A DNA stretch of 36,479 bases from an uncultured Actinomycetes bacterium (GCA_903860745.1 CAIORQ010000030.1:1-36479), one strand, 5' to 3'; shown: positions 14,824-23,034, counted from the stretch's first letter. Notes: generated by a model from the letters alone, not told the origin. Program-made: numbers and translations.

Positions 14824-16103
14824 CGGGCAACCAGGAGTGGTTCGACCGCGCCCTCGCGGTCATCCCCGGGGGCGTCGATTCGCCGGTGCGCTCCTTCCGC
14901 TCGGTGGGCGGCACGCCCTACACCGTGGTGAGCGGTTCGGGGGCCTACGTCACCGACGTCGAGGGCAAGACCTACATCGACTTCGTCCAGTCCTACGGCG
15001 CCTCGCTCCTGGGCCACGCGCATCCCGCGGTGGTCGAGCGCCTGCGCGAGGCGGCGGGGCTGGGCACCACCTTCGGCGCGCCCACCCCCGGCGAGGTGCT
15101 GCTCGCGGAGTTGATGACCTCGCGCGTGGCCGGCCTCGAGCAGGTGCGTCTGGTCTCCTCGGGCACCGAGGCGGTGATGAGCGCCGTGCGCGTGGCGCGC
15201 GGCTTCACCGGACGCGACCGGATCCTCAAGTTCGACGGCTGCTACCACGGCCACTCCGACGCCCTGCTGGTCGCCGGGGGCAGCGGGGTCGCCCAGCTGG
15301 GTCTGCCGGGCTCGGCCGGGGTGACCGCCGGGGCCATCGCCGACACCCTGGTGGCCCCCTACAACGTGGTCCCGCGCCTGGACGAGACGGTGGCCGCCGT
15401 GCTGGTCGAGCCGGTGGCGGCGAACATGAACATGGTGGCGCCGCGCGAGGGCTTCTTGGCCGCGCTGCGCGCCGAGTGCGACCGCGTCGGGGCCCTGTTG
15501 ATCTTCGACGAGGTCATCACGGGCTTCCGCCTGGACTACGCCGGCGCCGAGGCCCACTTCGGCGTCACGCCCGACCTCTTCTGCTTCGGCAAGGTGATCG
15601 GCGGCGGACTGCCGGTGGGCGCCTTCGGCGGACGTCGCGAGGTCCTGGCGGCCCTGGCCCCGGCGGGACCCGTCTACCAGGCCGGCACGCTCTCGGGCAA
15701 TCCCCTGGCCACCGCGGCGGGCGCCGAGGTGCTCTCGCGCGTGACGCCCGCGGACTACGCGGACCTGAGCGCGCGCGTCGCCGCCTTCGCCGCCGAGCTC
15801 ACCGAGGCCGTGGGCTCGGCCGGCCTCTTCGCCCAGGTCCCGGTGTGCGGACCCTTGGCAGGCCTGTACCTGTCGCGCGAGGCCTTCGCGGCGCCCCTCG
15901 ACTTCACGCAGGCCCGCGCCCTGTGCGACAACGGTCTGTATCGCCCCTTCTTCCACGCCCTGCTCAAGCGCGGCGTCGCCCTGGCGCCGGGCGCCTACGA
16001 GATCCTCTTCGTCTCGCTGGCCCACAGCGACGAGGACCTCGCGCGCAGCGTCGAGGCCGTGGCCCAGGCCGCGCGCGTGGCGGCCGACGCGCCGACGTCG
16101 TGA
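14820..16103 (+). CDS. hemL: Glutamate-1-semialdehyde 2,1-aminomutase
   Basis: PLP enzyme that moves the amino group of glutamate-1-semialdehyde to give 5-aminolevulinate, thus feeding HemB and completing the C5 route begun by HemA. The 427-residue product shows IPGGVDSPVRSF (15-26), VSSGTEAVMSA (112-122), YHGHSDALL (142-150), Asp230 in FDEVITGFR that contacts PLP, and the PLP-binding Lys258 in FGKVIGGGLPVGAFGG. The GTG start lies inside the hemB stop and family-typical sequence begins within a few residues. Another 4-base overlap joins it to the next gene. Confidence 0.95.
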   Translation: MTGNQEWFDRALAVIPGGVDSPVRSFRSVGGTPYTVVSGSGAYVTDVEGKTYIDFVQSYGASLLGHAHPAVVERLREAAGLGTTFGAPTPGEVLLAELMTSRVAGLEQVRLVSSGTEAVMSAVRVARGFTGRDRILKFDGCYHGHSDALLVAGGSGVAQLGLPGSAGVTAGAIADTLVAPYNVVPRLDETVAAVLVEPVAANMNMVAPREGFLAALRAECDRVGALLIFDEVITGFRLDYAGAEAHFGVTPDLFCFGKVIGGGLPVGAFGGRREVLAALAPAGPVYQAGTLSGNPLATAAGAEVLSRVTPADYADLSARVAAFAAELTEAVGSAGLFAQVPVCGPLAGLYLSREAFAAPLDFTQARALCDNGLYRPFFHALLKRGVALAPGAYEILFVSLAHSDEDLARSVEAVAQAARVAADAPTS

Positions 16104-17215
16104 CGCTGCGCAGCGAGGGCTGGAGCGTCCAGCCCAGCTTCTCGCCCCACGGGCCGACCTCGCCGGTGACGCTGCTCCTCGACGACGCGGGCTTCACCCA
16201 GTTGGCGGGCCAGCCGGCGGTGGCCTGGCAGACGCCCTGGAGCGAGGTGGCCCAGCTGCGGCTGGTGCGACGTCGTCGCGGCACCACCATCGTGATGCTC
16301 GTGGCCGGCACCCTCTACCAGTGGCGCCGCGACGGGGCCCTGGGCCCCGAGGAGTCCACCGAGCTCGCCGCGCTGCTGGGCGCCCACGGTGGGCGAGAGG
16401 CCCCGCGACTGCGACGCGCGGGCGCGCTCGTCGTCGCGCTCGTCGTCACGCTCGCCTCCTTCGGGGGCTACTTCGCCTCCCTGGCCTCGCCCGCCAGGGC
16501 CACGAGCTCGGCGCAGCTGCGCGCCCTCGAGGCCGTGAACCTGAACGCGGGCGACGTGTCGAGCACCTGGGGGGCGTCCGACTCGGTCAACTCCTCGGCG
16601 CTGCAGCTCATCTTGACCCCGCCCGGTGAGGTCCTCACGCTGACCACCGACACCACCGCCCCGCCCGCCGACAGTCCCTACGCCCTGGCGGCCTTCCACT
16701 TCCAGCGCTGCCTGGGCGTCTCCAACGTGGACGACCGGGTCTTCGGCCAGGCCGGCCAGGAGCCGCTCTACCAGGTGGCCTCGCCGATCTTCTCCTCGTC
16801 GAGCTTCGGCGGTGTGCAGGTCGAATCGGTGGCGCAGTACTACCCGAACCTGGCCGACGTCGCCGCCGACCAGTCCGAGATGTCGCGCGGCGACTTCTCG
16901 CGCTGCTTCGTCGAGGCCGAGGCCGACGAGCTGGTGGGAGCGAGCGGCTCGCTCACCCCGGACCTGCGCGGCGCGACGGTGCTGTCGCTGCACCCCTTCG
17001 TCAAGGGGTGGGTCCGCGCGGCCTCCGAGGCCGTGTCGCTGCCCCTCGCGGGCCTGGCGCACGTGGACCTGGTGATCGTCGTGGAGGTCTCGGGCCACTA
17101 CGAGGTCACGCTGGCGGCCCTGGTGGGCTCGCTGTCGTCCGCCAGGGCGACCTTGGCGAACCTGGTCAACGCGCAGATGCTGCGCGTCACCTCGACGCCC
17201 GCCTCGGCGGCCTGA
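16100..17215 (+). CDS. Membrane-anchored protein with N-terminal PH-like domain, unknown function
   Basis: A 371-residue protein not assigned to a named family. Residues 1-100 look like a small PH-like domain (alternating strands, with LRLVRRRRGTTIVMLV and LYQWRRDG). A single transmembrane helix spans about 107-128, preceded by Arg residues, so the N-terminus should be cytoplasmic. The remaining 240 residues are outside and contain only two Cys (204 and 269), a likely disulfide pair, in FHFQRCLG and FSRCFVEA. It is coupled to hemL by a 4-base GTGA overlap, so it is made with the heme enzymes. Its end faces the FTR1 gene with a single base between stop codons. Confidence 0.75.
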   Translation: MTLRSEGWSVQPSFSPHGPTSPVTLLLDDAGFTQLAGQPAVAWQTPWSEVAQLRLVRRRRGTTIVMLVAGTLYQWRRDGALGPEESTELAALLGAHGGREAPRLRRAGALVVALVVTLASFGGYFASLASPARATSSAQLRALEAVNLNAGDVSSTWGASDSVNSSALQLILTPPGEVLTLTTDTTAPPADSPYALAAFHFQRCLGVSNVDDRVFGQAGQEPLYQVASPIFSSSSFGGVQVESVAQYYPNLADVAADQSEMSRGDFSRCFVEAEADELVGASGSLTPDLRGATVLSLHPFVKGWVRAASEAVSLPLAGLAHVDLVIVVEVSGHYEVTLAALVGSLSSARATLANLVNAQMLRVTSTPASAA

Positions 17216-17216
17216 G

Positions 17217-18059
17217 TCAGAGGGCGCGGCGGGGACGTCGTCCCCAGGAGATGAAGACGCCGACGCTGACGGCCACGTAGGCGAGCCAGACGATGCCCTG
17301 CAGGATGGTCGGCTGGTCGGCGTAGCCCAGCAGCGAATGGAAGACGTCGCCCAGGCTCGAGGACTCGCTCATCATGCCACTGGTGTTCCAGAGCACGTGC
17401 GAGCCGATGGTCACCCAGCCCAGCTGCTGCAGGTTCTCGATGGCGTCGGCCAGCAGGCCGGCGGCGAAGAGCATCAGGGTGACGCCCAGCACGCGGAAGA
17501 AGACCTTCAGATTGACCTTGGTGCCCAGGCGGTACATGGCCAGGGCCAGGGCCAGGGCCACCAGCAGTCCCGCCGCGCCGCCGGCGAGCAGCAGGTCGCC
17601 GTGCACCGGCGTGGCGGCCTGGCGCGAGTTGGCGAAGATGATGGCGAGCGTGAAGACCATGGTCTCGAGCCCCTCGCGCCCGACGGCCTGGAAGGAGAGC
17701 AGCCCCAGCCCCCAGCGGTTGCCGCGCGAGAGCGCGGCGTCGCTGCGCGCCTGGAGCTCGCGACCCATGGTGCGCGCGTGCTTGTGCATCCAGAAGGTCA
17801 TGACGGTCAAGAACGCCGCCGCCACGACGTAGGTCGCGGTCTCGAAGTAGGTCTGCAGCTTCGACCCCGAGTACTGCGAGATCGCGGCGTAGACGCCCAC
17901 CCCGCCGGCCACCACGAGAACCATGGCGGCGCCCACGCCCCAGAAGACGTCGCGGAAGTGCTGGGTCTGGCCCAGGCGCTTGAGGTAGGCGAGCAGGATG
18001 GCCACGATCATCGAGGCCTCGATGCCCTCGCGCAGGAAGATGATGAAGGTGGGGATCAC
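17217..18059 (-). CDS. FTR1/EfeU-family iron permease
   Basis: High-affinity iron importer of the cytoplasmic membrane, 280 residues with about seven hydrophobic segments. Both REXXE iron-binding motifs are present: REGIE at 10-14 in the first helix and REGLE at 128-132 in the fourth. FTR1 proteins in bacteria usually work with EfeO/EfeB or a P19-like partner; none is encoded in this window. The GTG start at 18059 is supported by the very short N-terminus before the first REXXE, as in the family, and by a GAGGT nine bases upstream. The start also overlaps the stop of a possible leader peptide. Iron supply fits the adjoining heme and complex I genes. Confidence 0.93.
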   Translation of the reverse strand: MIPTFIIFLREGIEASMIVAILLAYLKRLGQTQHFRDVFWGVGAAMVLVVAGGVGVYAAISQYSGSKLQTYFETATYVVAAAFLTVMTFWMHKHARTMGRELQARSDAALSRGNRWGLGLLSFQAVGREGLETMVFTLAIIFANSRQAATPVHGDLLLAGGAAGLLVALALALAMYRLGTKVNLKVFFRVLGVTLMLFAAGLLADAIENLQQLGWVTIGSHVLWNTSGMMSESSSLGDVFHSLLGYADQPTILQGIVWLAYVAVSVGVFISWGRRPRRAL

Positions 18060-18115
18060 GGCGCGGGGACCTCGCGGGGCAAGGACGTCGACGCACTCAT
18101 CACTCGTTTATCCTA
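18056..18115 (-). promoter_or_regulatory. FTR1 promoter with leaderless leader-peptide ORF
   Basis: On the minus strand TAGGAT (18115-18110), exactly six bases, then GTG (18103-18101) opens a frame of 15 codons (GTG, ATG, then SASTSLPREVPAP) whose TGA (18058-18056) overlaps the FTR1 GTG in the form GTGA. The spacing equals that of the predicted leaderless genes in this window. The mini-ORF could couple FTR1 translation to its own. Seen: the -10-like box, spacing and open frame. Inferred: that it is translated. Confidence 0.45.
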
Positions 18116-18131
18116 GGTGCGTGTGAGAAAT

Positions 18132-18149
18132 GGGCACGCCGGGCGTCCC
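18132..18149 (-). terminator. Weak terminator-like hairpin behind the MenJ-like gene
   Basis: Six paired bases with one bulge (GGG-c-ACG with CGT-CCC around a CCGGG loop), followed on the minus strand by ATTTCTC. It lies just after the MenJ-like stop and before the FTR1 promoter. The short stem and poor T-tract make it doubtful. Confidence 0.3.
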
Positions 18150-18154
18150 AGGCC

Positions 18155-19477
18155 CTAGCGCGATCCGAGCAGGAGCTCGTAGGCCTCGTCGGGCACGGCG
18201 TGCGCCAGGCGCACCATGGCGCGATAGCCCAGTTCGGCGGGTCCCTGGGCGTCGTTGCGCATCAGGTTGGCCATGATGGCGAGCAGCTCGTTCATCAGGG
18301 GCTTGATGCGCAGTCCCGCCCCCACGCAGACCGACAGGATCCGGGGTTCGGAGATCAGGCGCACGAAGGCCCGCGCCACCTTGTAGTAGTCGCCGTAGGC
18401 GGCCTGGAGGCGCTCCTCGTAGAGCGCGAGCTGCGAGGCGTCGTCGCGCACGAGGGCCTCGCCCAGCACGCCGGCCGCCAGGCGCCCCGACTCGTAGCCG
18501 TAGGCGATGCCCTCGCCGTTGAAGGGGTTCACCGTGCCCGCGGCGTCGCCCACCACCAGCGTGTTGGGTCCGCGGTGGGGCCCCAGCGCCAGACCCATCG
18601 GCAGGCGTCCGCCGGTGGCCGGACCCTGACAGGTGGACTCGTTGAGACCCCAGGCCTGCGCCGTCTGGTCCACGAAGTACTCCTGGAGCTTGGTGGTGTT
18701 GACGCCCTTCCAGGCGCCCCCGGTGGACAGCAGTCCCACCCCGACGTTCACCCGACCGTCGCCCAGGGGGAAGATCCAGCCATACCCCGGCACGACGTCG
18801 CCCTTGGGGTCGCGGATGTCGAGGTGCGACTCGATCCAGGGCTCGTCGTGGCGATCGCTGGTGTAGTAGCCGCGCAGCGCCATCCCCAGCGGCCAGTCGC
18901 GGTTGCGCGTCACGCCGAGCTCGCGGCCGATGCGCGAGTTCTGCCCGTCGCCCACCACCAGGTAGCGCCCCCGGAGCTCGGCGGTCTCGCCGCTGGCCTT
19001 CTCCTTGACCACGACGCCGGACGCGCCCTTGAGCCCGTCGGGGGAGTCGACCGCGTCGAGCAGTTCGAGGGCCTCGGCACCGGTCACGAGCGTCGCGCCG
19101 TGGGCGACGGCGTGCTCGGCCACCAGCCCGTCGAGGTCGTAGCGGGTGATGGTGTAGCCGTAGTTGGGAAAGACCGGGTGCTCGGGCCAGTTCATCTCCA
19201 GAGACGCGCCGAAGCCGAAGGAGCGCAGCCCGCGGTACTGGTGGCCGTGACGCGCCACCTCGGGCTCGAGGCCCATCTCGATGATCTGGTGCACCGAGCG
19301 CGGCGTGAGGCCGTCGCCGCAGGTCTTCTCGCGCGGGAAGCTCTTCTTCTCGATCAGGCAGACCGACCATCCGGCTTGGGCCAGCCAGTAGGCGCAGGCC
19401 GAGCCGCTGGGTCCCGCACCGACGATCACGACGTCGTAGGGAGTGGTGCGGGAGGCGGCTTCGCGGAGAGTGGGCAT
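18155..19477 (-). CDS. menJ: Geranylgeranyl reductase family flavoprotein, likely menaquinone reductase
   Basis: FAD-dependent reductase of 440 residues that saturates isoprenoid double bonds; the mycobacterial member MenJ acts on the menaquinone side chain. The N-terminal dinucleotide fold YDVVIVGAGPSGSACAYWLA (14-33), the family signature FPREKTCGDGLTPRSV (48-62), YDLDGLVAEHA (113-123) and the second FAD motif VVGDAAGTVNPFNGEGIAYG (308-327) are all visible. It is divergent from nuoA with only 72 bases between starts, so quinone tailoring and complex I sit back to back. Archaeal and plant-type relatives act on lipids or chlorophyll, so the exact substrate is inferred from context; menJ is a tentative symbol. 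Confidence 0.85.
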   Translation of the reverse strand: MPTLREAASRTTPYDVVIVGAGPSGSACAYWLAQAGWSVCLIEKKSFPREKTCGDGLTPRSVHQIIEMGLEPEVARHGHQYRGLRSFGFGASLEMNWPEHPVFPNYGYTITRYDLDGLVAEHAVAHGATLVTGAEALELLDAVDSPDGLKGASGVVVKEKASGETAELRGRYLVVGDGQNSRIGRELGVTRNRDWPLGMALRGYYTSDRHDEPWIESHLDIRDPKGDVVPGYGWIFPLGDGRVNVGVGLLSTGGAWKGVNTTKLQEYFVDQTAQAWGLNESTCQGPATGGRLPMGLALGPHRGPNTLVVGDAAGTVNPFNGEGIAYGYESGRLAAGVLGEALVRDDASQLALYEERLQAAYGDYYKVARAFVRLISEPRILSVCVGAGLRIKPLMNELLAIMANLMRNDAQGPAELGYRAMVRLAHAVPDEAYELLLGSR

Positions 19478-19483
19478 CGAGAC

Positions 19484-19489
19484 AGATTA
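19484..19489 (-). promoter_or_regulatory. Leaderless promoter of the MenJ-like gene
   Basis: On the minus strand TAATCT (19489-19484), six bases (GTCTCG), then ATG at 19477. No ribosome site is possible in the spacer. Confidence 0.5.
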
Positions 19490-19539
19490 CGCCCTCGTGC
19501 GTCGGACCCTGTCCGGAGGGGTGTGGTGGGGAGTGATAG

Positions 19540-19547
19540 AAAGGAAG
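19540..19547 (+). promoter_or_regulatory. nuoA ribosome binding site
   Basis: AAAGGAAG two bases before GTG 19550, with AAGGA as core. The operon's -10 box is not obvious; TGATAG at 19534-19539 is the nearest candidate but lies too close to the start to leave room for this site in the transcript. The real start point may lie further upstream, within the first part of the divergent reductase gene. Confidence 0.4.
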
Positions 19548-19549
19548 CC

Positions 19550-19993
19550 GTGAACCAGTATTTACCGATACTGGGACTCCTGATTCTGGGAGCGCTCTTC
19601 GCGTCCGGATCGTTTGTCGCGTCGGCCTTCCTGGCGCCGCACAAGCGGCCCACCGACGCCAAGGTGGCCCCCTACGAATGCGGGATAGTCCCTGAATTCG
19701 AGCCCCCGGCGCGCTTCCCGGTTCGCTTCTACCTCGTGGCGATGATCTTCGTCATCTTCGACATCGAGGTGGTCTTCATGTACCCCTTCGCGGTGGTCTT
19801 TCGCCAGTTGGCGGGTTTCGGGCTGATCGAGGTCCTGGTCTTCTCGCTCACCGTCTTCGGCGCCCTGCTCTACCTCGTGCGCGAGGGCGCCCTCAGTTGG
19901 GGCCCGCGTCAGCACCTCACGGTGGCCATGCCCGAGCGCACCAGCTCGTCGACCATCGTGCGCATCGGCGCCGAGCCCGAACAGGCGGCGTAG
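19550..19993 (+). CDS. nuoA: NADH-quinone oxidoreductase subunit A
   Basis: First gene of a complete 14-subunit complex I operon. The 147-residue membrane subunit has three hydrophobic segments and the conserved loop [24 protein letters not shown] cut at the typical Cys, which lies near the quinone channel (shown here in two parts: YECGIVPEF and [11 protein letters not shown]), followed by [15 protein letters not shown]. The C-terminal tail of about 30 hydrophilic residues is longer than in E. coli. GTG 19550 is chosen for the preceding AAGGA and the hydrophobic first helix. The TAG stop overlaps the nuoB GTG by one base. Confidence 0.95.
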   Translation: MNQYLPILGLLILGALFASGSFVASAFLAPHKRPTDAKVAPYECGIVPEFEPPARFPVRFYLVAMIFVIFDIEVVFMYPFAVVFRQLAGFGLIEVLVFSLTVFGALLYLVREGALSWGPRQHLTVAMPERTSSSTIVRIGAEPEQAA

Positions 19994-20556
19994 TGGCCCT
20001 CGAAGACCTGCAGCACAACTTCCTCACCGCGCCCCTGGAGGACCTGGTGCGCTGGGCCCGCCGCGCCTCGGTGTGGCCGGCCTCCTTCGGTCTGGCCTGC
20101 TGCGCCATCGAGATGATGGCCGCGGGCGGCGCCGACTTCGACCTCGCGCGCTACGGCATGGAGGTGTTTCGCAACTCCCCGCGTCAGGCCGACCTGATGA
20201 TCGTGGCCGGACGGGTCAGCCAGAAGATGGCCCCGGTCCTGCGCCAGGTCTACGACCAGATGATGGAGCCCAAGTGGGTCATCTCGATGGGCGTGTGCGC
20301 CTCGACCGGTGGGCTCTTCAACAACTACGCCATCGTCCAGGGCGTCGACGAGATCGTCCCGGTCGACGTCTACGCGCCGGGCTGCCCGCCCAGCCCCGAG
20401 ACCCTGATGCACGCCATCTTGACGTTGCACGAGCAGATCCGTACCGGTGAGATCATGAAGCGTCGCACCGAGGGCCGTCCGACTCACCTCGGCGAGGACA
20501 GCGGTGTCTGGACTCCCGAGGTGCCGGTGACAGTGAGGATGGGAACGCCGAAGTGA
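19993..20556 (+). CDS. nuoB: NADH-quinone oxidoreductase subunit B
   Basis: Carries the terminal [4Fe-4S] cluster N2, which hands electrons to quinone. The 187-residue product has all four ligands: the tandem Cys36-Cys37 in [10 protein letters not shown], Cys102 in GVCAS and Cys131 in APGCPPSPE. The core ends around residue 155, followed by a hydrophilic tail. GTG 19993 shares one base with the nuoA stop; the stop overlaps nuoC by four bases. Confidence 0.96.
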   Translation: MALEDLQHNFLTAPLEDLVRWARRASVWPASFGLACCAIEMMAAGGADFDLARYGMEVFRNSPRQADLMIVAGRVSQKMAPVLRQVYDQMMEPKWVISMGVCASTGGLFNNYAIVQGVDEIVPVDVYAPGCPPSPETLMHAILTLHEQIRTGEIMKRRTEGRPTHLGEDSGVWTPEVPVTVRMGTPK

Positions 20557-21047
20557 TCCCCCTCCCTCCCTCGGCCCCCCCAGCCGTCCTCTGCGAGGAC
20601 GCTCTCGCCTGCGACGGAGCCTTCTTCCCGACCCGTGAGCAGTACCTCGACCTCGTCGCCGCCCTCAAGGCCGACGGTTTCGAGATGTGCGTCGACGTGT
20701 GCGGCGTGGACTACCTCGAGCACCCCGGTAGGGCCCTGCCCGCGGGCGTGACGCCCACGCGCTTCGAGGTCGTGGTGAACCTGATGTCGTTGTCGAAGAG
20801 GCAGCGCGTGCGCGTGCGCGTCCAGGCCGGCACCGAGCGGCCCGTCGTCGATTCGCTCTTCTCGCTCTACCCCGGCTCCGAGGCGCCCGAGCGCGAGGCC
20901 TTCGACATGTTCGGCATCCTCTTCGAGGGCCACCCCGACCTGACGCGCATCCTCATGCCCGAGGACTGGGAGGGGCACCCCCTGCGCAAGGACTACGGCA
21001 TGGGCCACGTACCGGTCCAGTTCAAGGAAGCGCCGGGTCCGCGGTGA
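20553..21047 (+). CDS. nuoC: NADH-quinone oxidoreductase subunit C
   Basis: Peripheral-arm subunit of 164 residues (30 kDa-subunit family). The signature region [27 protein letters not shown] is present in parts ([32 protein letters not shown]), followed by [10 protein letters not shown]. It is encoded separately from NuoD, unlike the fused NuoCD of E. coli. The GTG start lies in the nuoB stop; GTGA overlap also joins it to nuoD. Confidence 0.94.
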   Translation: MIPLPPSAPPAVLCEDALACDGAFFPTREQYLDLVAALKADGFEMCVDVCGVDYLEHPGRALPAGVTPTRFEVVVNLMSLSKRQRVRVRVQAGTERPVVDSLFSLYPGSEAPEREAFDMFGILFEGHPDLTRILMPEDWEGHPLRKDYGMGHVPVQFKEAPGPR

Positions 21048-22393
21048 GCGACGACGTCCGCATCGCCGACCGGCCCGACCGGCTGACCTCGGAGACCTCC
21101 GAGGGCGCCCAGGAGTTGTCGCGCCGCGTCGCCACGCCCACCGAGGAGCTCGGTCGCGAGGTCGGCGCCGTGCTGCGCCTCGACGGGGTCACCCTCGACC
21201 CGCGCCAGGTGGACTACGAGCGCAAGGACGACGAGACCACCATCATCAACATGGGCCCGGCCCACCCCTCCACCCACGGCGTGCTGCGCCTCATGCTCGA
21301 GCTCGACGGCGAGTTCGTGCTGCGCACCAAGGTGGTCATCGGCTACCTGCACACCGGCATGGAGAAGACCGCCGAGGCGCTGAGCTACGTCCAGGGCGCG
21401 ACCAACGTCACGCGCATGGACTACCTCTCGCCGGTGATCAACGAGCTCAACTACTCGCTGGCCGTCGAGAAGCTGCTCGGCGTCGAGGTGCCCGAGCGCG
21501 CCACCTGGATCCGGATGATGATGTCCGAGCTCAACCGCGTCTCCTCGCACCTGGTGTGGATGGCGACCAACGGCATGGACCTGGGCTCCACCTCGATGAT
21601 GATCTACGGCCTGCGCGACCGCGAGCTCGTCCTGGCCTTCTTCGAGAAGACCGCCGGGCTGCGCCTCAACCTGAACTACGTGCGTCCCGGCGGCGTGGCC
21701 GCCGACCTGCCCGACGGGTGGGAGGACGACATCGAGGTCATCTGCAACACGATCGAGGAGCGCACCGACGAGTACGACCAGCTCCTCACCGGCCAGCCGA
21801 TCTTCCGCAACCGCCTCATCGGCGTGGGCGCCATCACCGCCGAGGAGGCGCTGGCGCTGAGCCTCACGGGTCCGCTGCTGCGCTCGACGGGCGTGCCCTG
21901 GGACCTGCGTCGCACCATGCCCTACCTGGCCTACGACCAGGTCGACTTCGACGTCATCGTGGGCACCTACGGTGACAACTTCGACCGCTACGCGATCCGC
22001 CTCAACGAGATCAGAGAGTCGATCAAGATCATCCGCCAGTGCGCTCAGCGCATGCCCGCCGGCGACTACCGCAGCCAGGACCCCAAGGTGACCCCGCCGC
22101 CGCGCGCGCGCATCGGCGAGTCCATGGAGGCGCTGATCCACCACTTCAAGCTCTTCACCGAGGGCTTCCACGTCCCCGCCGGCGAGGTCTACTCGGCGGT
22201 GGAGTCCCCGCGCGGCGAGATCGGCTGCTACCTCGTGTCCGACGGCGGGCCCAAGCCCTACCGACTGCACGTGCGCACGCCCAGCTTCGTCAACCTGCAG
22301 GCCATGCCGCTGCTCATGCGCGGCGCGTCGCTGTCCGACGCCATCACCATGATCTCGACGGTCGACCCCGTCCTGGGAGAGGTCGACCGATGA
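21044..22393 (+). CDS. nuoD: NADH-quinone oxidoreductase subunit D
   Basis: The 49 kDa-type subunit (449 residues) that forms the quinone site together with NuoB. The conserved start of the core, NMGPAHPSTHGVLRL, appears at about residue 68, then YLHTGMEKTAE, SPVINELNYSLAVEKL, RTMPYLAYD and a C-terminal half with SPRGEIGCYLVSDGG and RLHVRTPSFVNLQ. About 60 hydrophilic residues precede the core; this extension is longer than usual but the coupled GTG at 21044 and the lack of another ribosome site favour it. Its stop overlaps nuoE (ATGA). Confidence 0.95.
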   Translation: MSDDVRIADRPDRLTSETSEGAQELSRRVATPTEELGREVGAVLRLDGVTLDPRQVDYERKDDETTIINMGPAHPSTHGVLRLMLELDGEFVLRTKVVIGYLHTGMEKTAEALSYVQGATNVTRMDYLSPVINELNYSLAVEKLLGVEVPERATWIRMMMSELNRVSSHLVWMATNGMDLGSTSMMIYGLRDRELVLAFFEKTAGLRLNLNYVRPGGVAADLPDGWEDDIEVICNTIEERTDEYDQLLTGQPIFRNRLIGVGAITAEEALALSLTGPLLRSTGVPWDLRRTMPYLAYDQVDFDVIVGTYGDNFDRYAIRLNEIRESIKIIRQCAQRMPAGDYRSQDPKVTPPPRARIGESMEALIHHFKLFTEGFHVPAGEVYSAVESPRGEIGCYLVSDGGPKPYRLHVRTPSFVNLQAMPLLMRGASLSDAITMISTVDPVLGEVDR

Positions 22394-23034
22394 GTCACTT
22401 CCGTGCCGACATCCGCCAGCGCTGCGAGGAGCTCGTCGCGCTGTACCCGCGCAAGCGCTCCGCCATGTTGCCCCTGTTGCACCTGGCCCAGGAGAACGAC
22501 GGTTACCTGAGCGAGGAGGGCATCGCCGAGGTCGCGGCCCTCACCGGCACCACGCCGGCCGACGTGCGCGGCACCGCCGCCTTCTACGACATGTTCCACC
22601 TCGAGCCCGTGGGCAAGTACGTGGTGGGCGTGTGCACCAACATCGCCTGCCTCCTGGCCGGAGGCGAGGAGATGCTCGAGCACGCCGCGGCCACCTTGGG
22701 CTGCGCGCCCGGATCCACCTCGGCCGACGGCCTGTTCACCCTCGAAGAGAGCGAGTGCCTCGCGGACTGCAACATCGCGCCCTGCGTACAGGTGAACCAC
22801 CGCTACGTGCGCACCACGACCCCCGAGGCCTTCGATCAGCTGGTCGACGACCTGCGCGAGGGGCGACTCGACCACGACGTGCCGAGCCACGGCACCCTGA
22901 TCCGCGTCAAGCGACAGGGCGGGCTGCGCGTGTCGGCCGAGGACATCGCCGCCGAGCGATCCGTGGCCATCGCCGCGCGCAGCGCGCGCGCCGAAGCCGC
23001 GGCCGCGGCCGCGGCGGCCCAGGGGAGCACGTGA
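22390..23034 (+). CDS. nuoE: NADH-quinone oxidoreductase subunit E
   Basis: The 24 kDa-type subunit of the NADH dehydrogenase module, with a thioredoxin-like [2Fe-2S] cluster (N1a). Ligands are Cys82 and Cys87 (VCTNIACLL) and Cys123 and Cys127 (ECLADCNIAPC). The core ends near residue 160; the last 50 or so residues are charged and then Ala-rich (poly-Ala from a GC-repeat at about 22994-23019), making this 214-residue protein longer than the usual 160-180. The stop shares one base with the nuoF start. Confidence 0.95.
   Translation: MSHFRADIRQRCEELVALYPRKRSAMLPLLHLAQENDGYLSEEGIAEVAALTGTTPADVRGTAAFYDMFHLEPVGKYVVGVCTNIACLLAGGEEMLEHAAATLGCAPGSTSADGLFTLEESECLADCNIAPCVQVNHRYVRTTTPEAFDQLVDDLREGRLDHDVPSHGTLIRVKRQGGLRVSAEDIAAERSVAIAARSARAEAAAAAAAAQGST

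Noticed and set aside
17538-17560. Tandem GGCCAG-type repeat
   Set aside because: It encodes an alternating Leu-Ala run in a transmembrane helix of FTR1 and is explained by codon bias.
18100-18120. IdeR/DtxR-type iron box at the FTR1 promoter
   Set aside because: CCTAGG is palindromic but the flanks do not fit the TTAGGTTAGGCTAACCTAA-like pattern.
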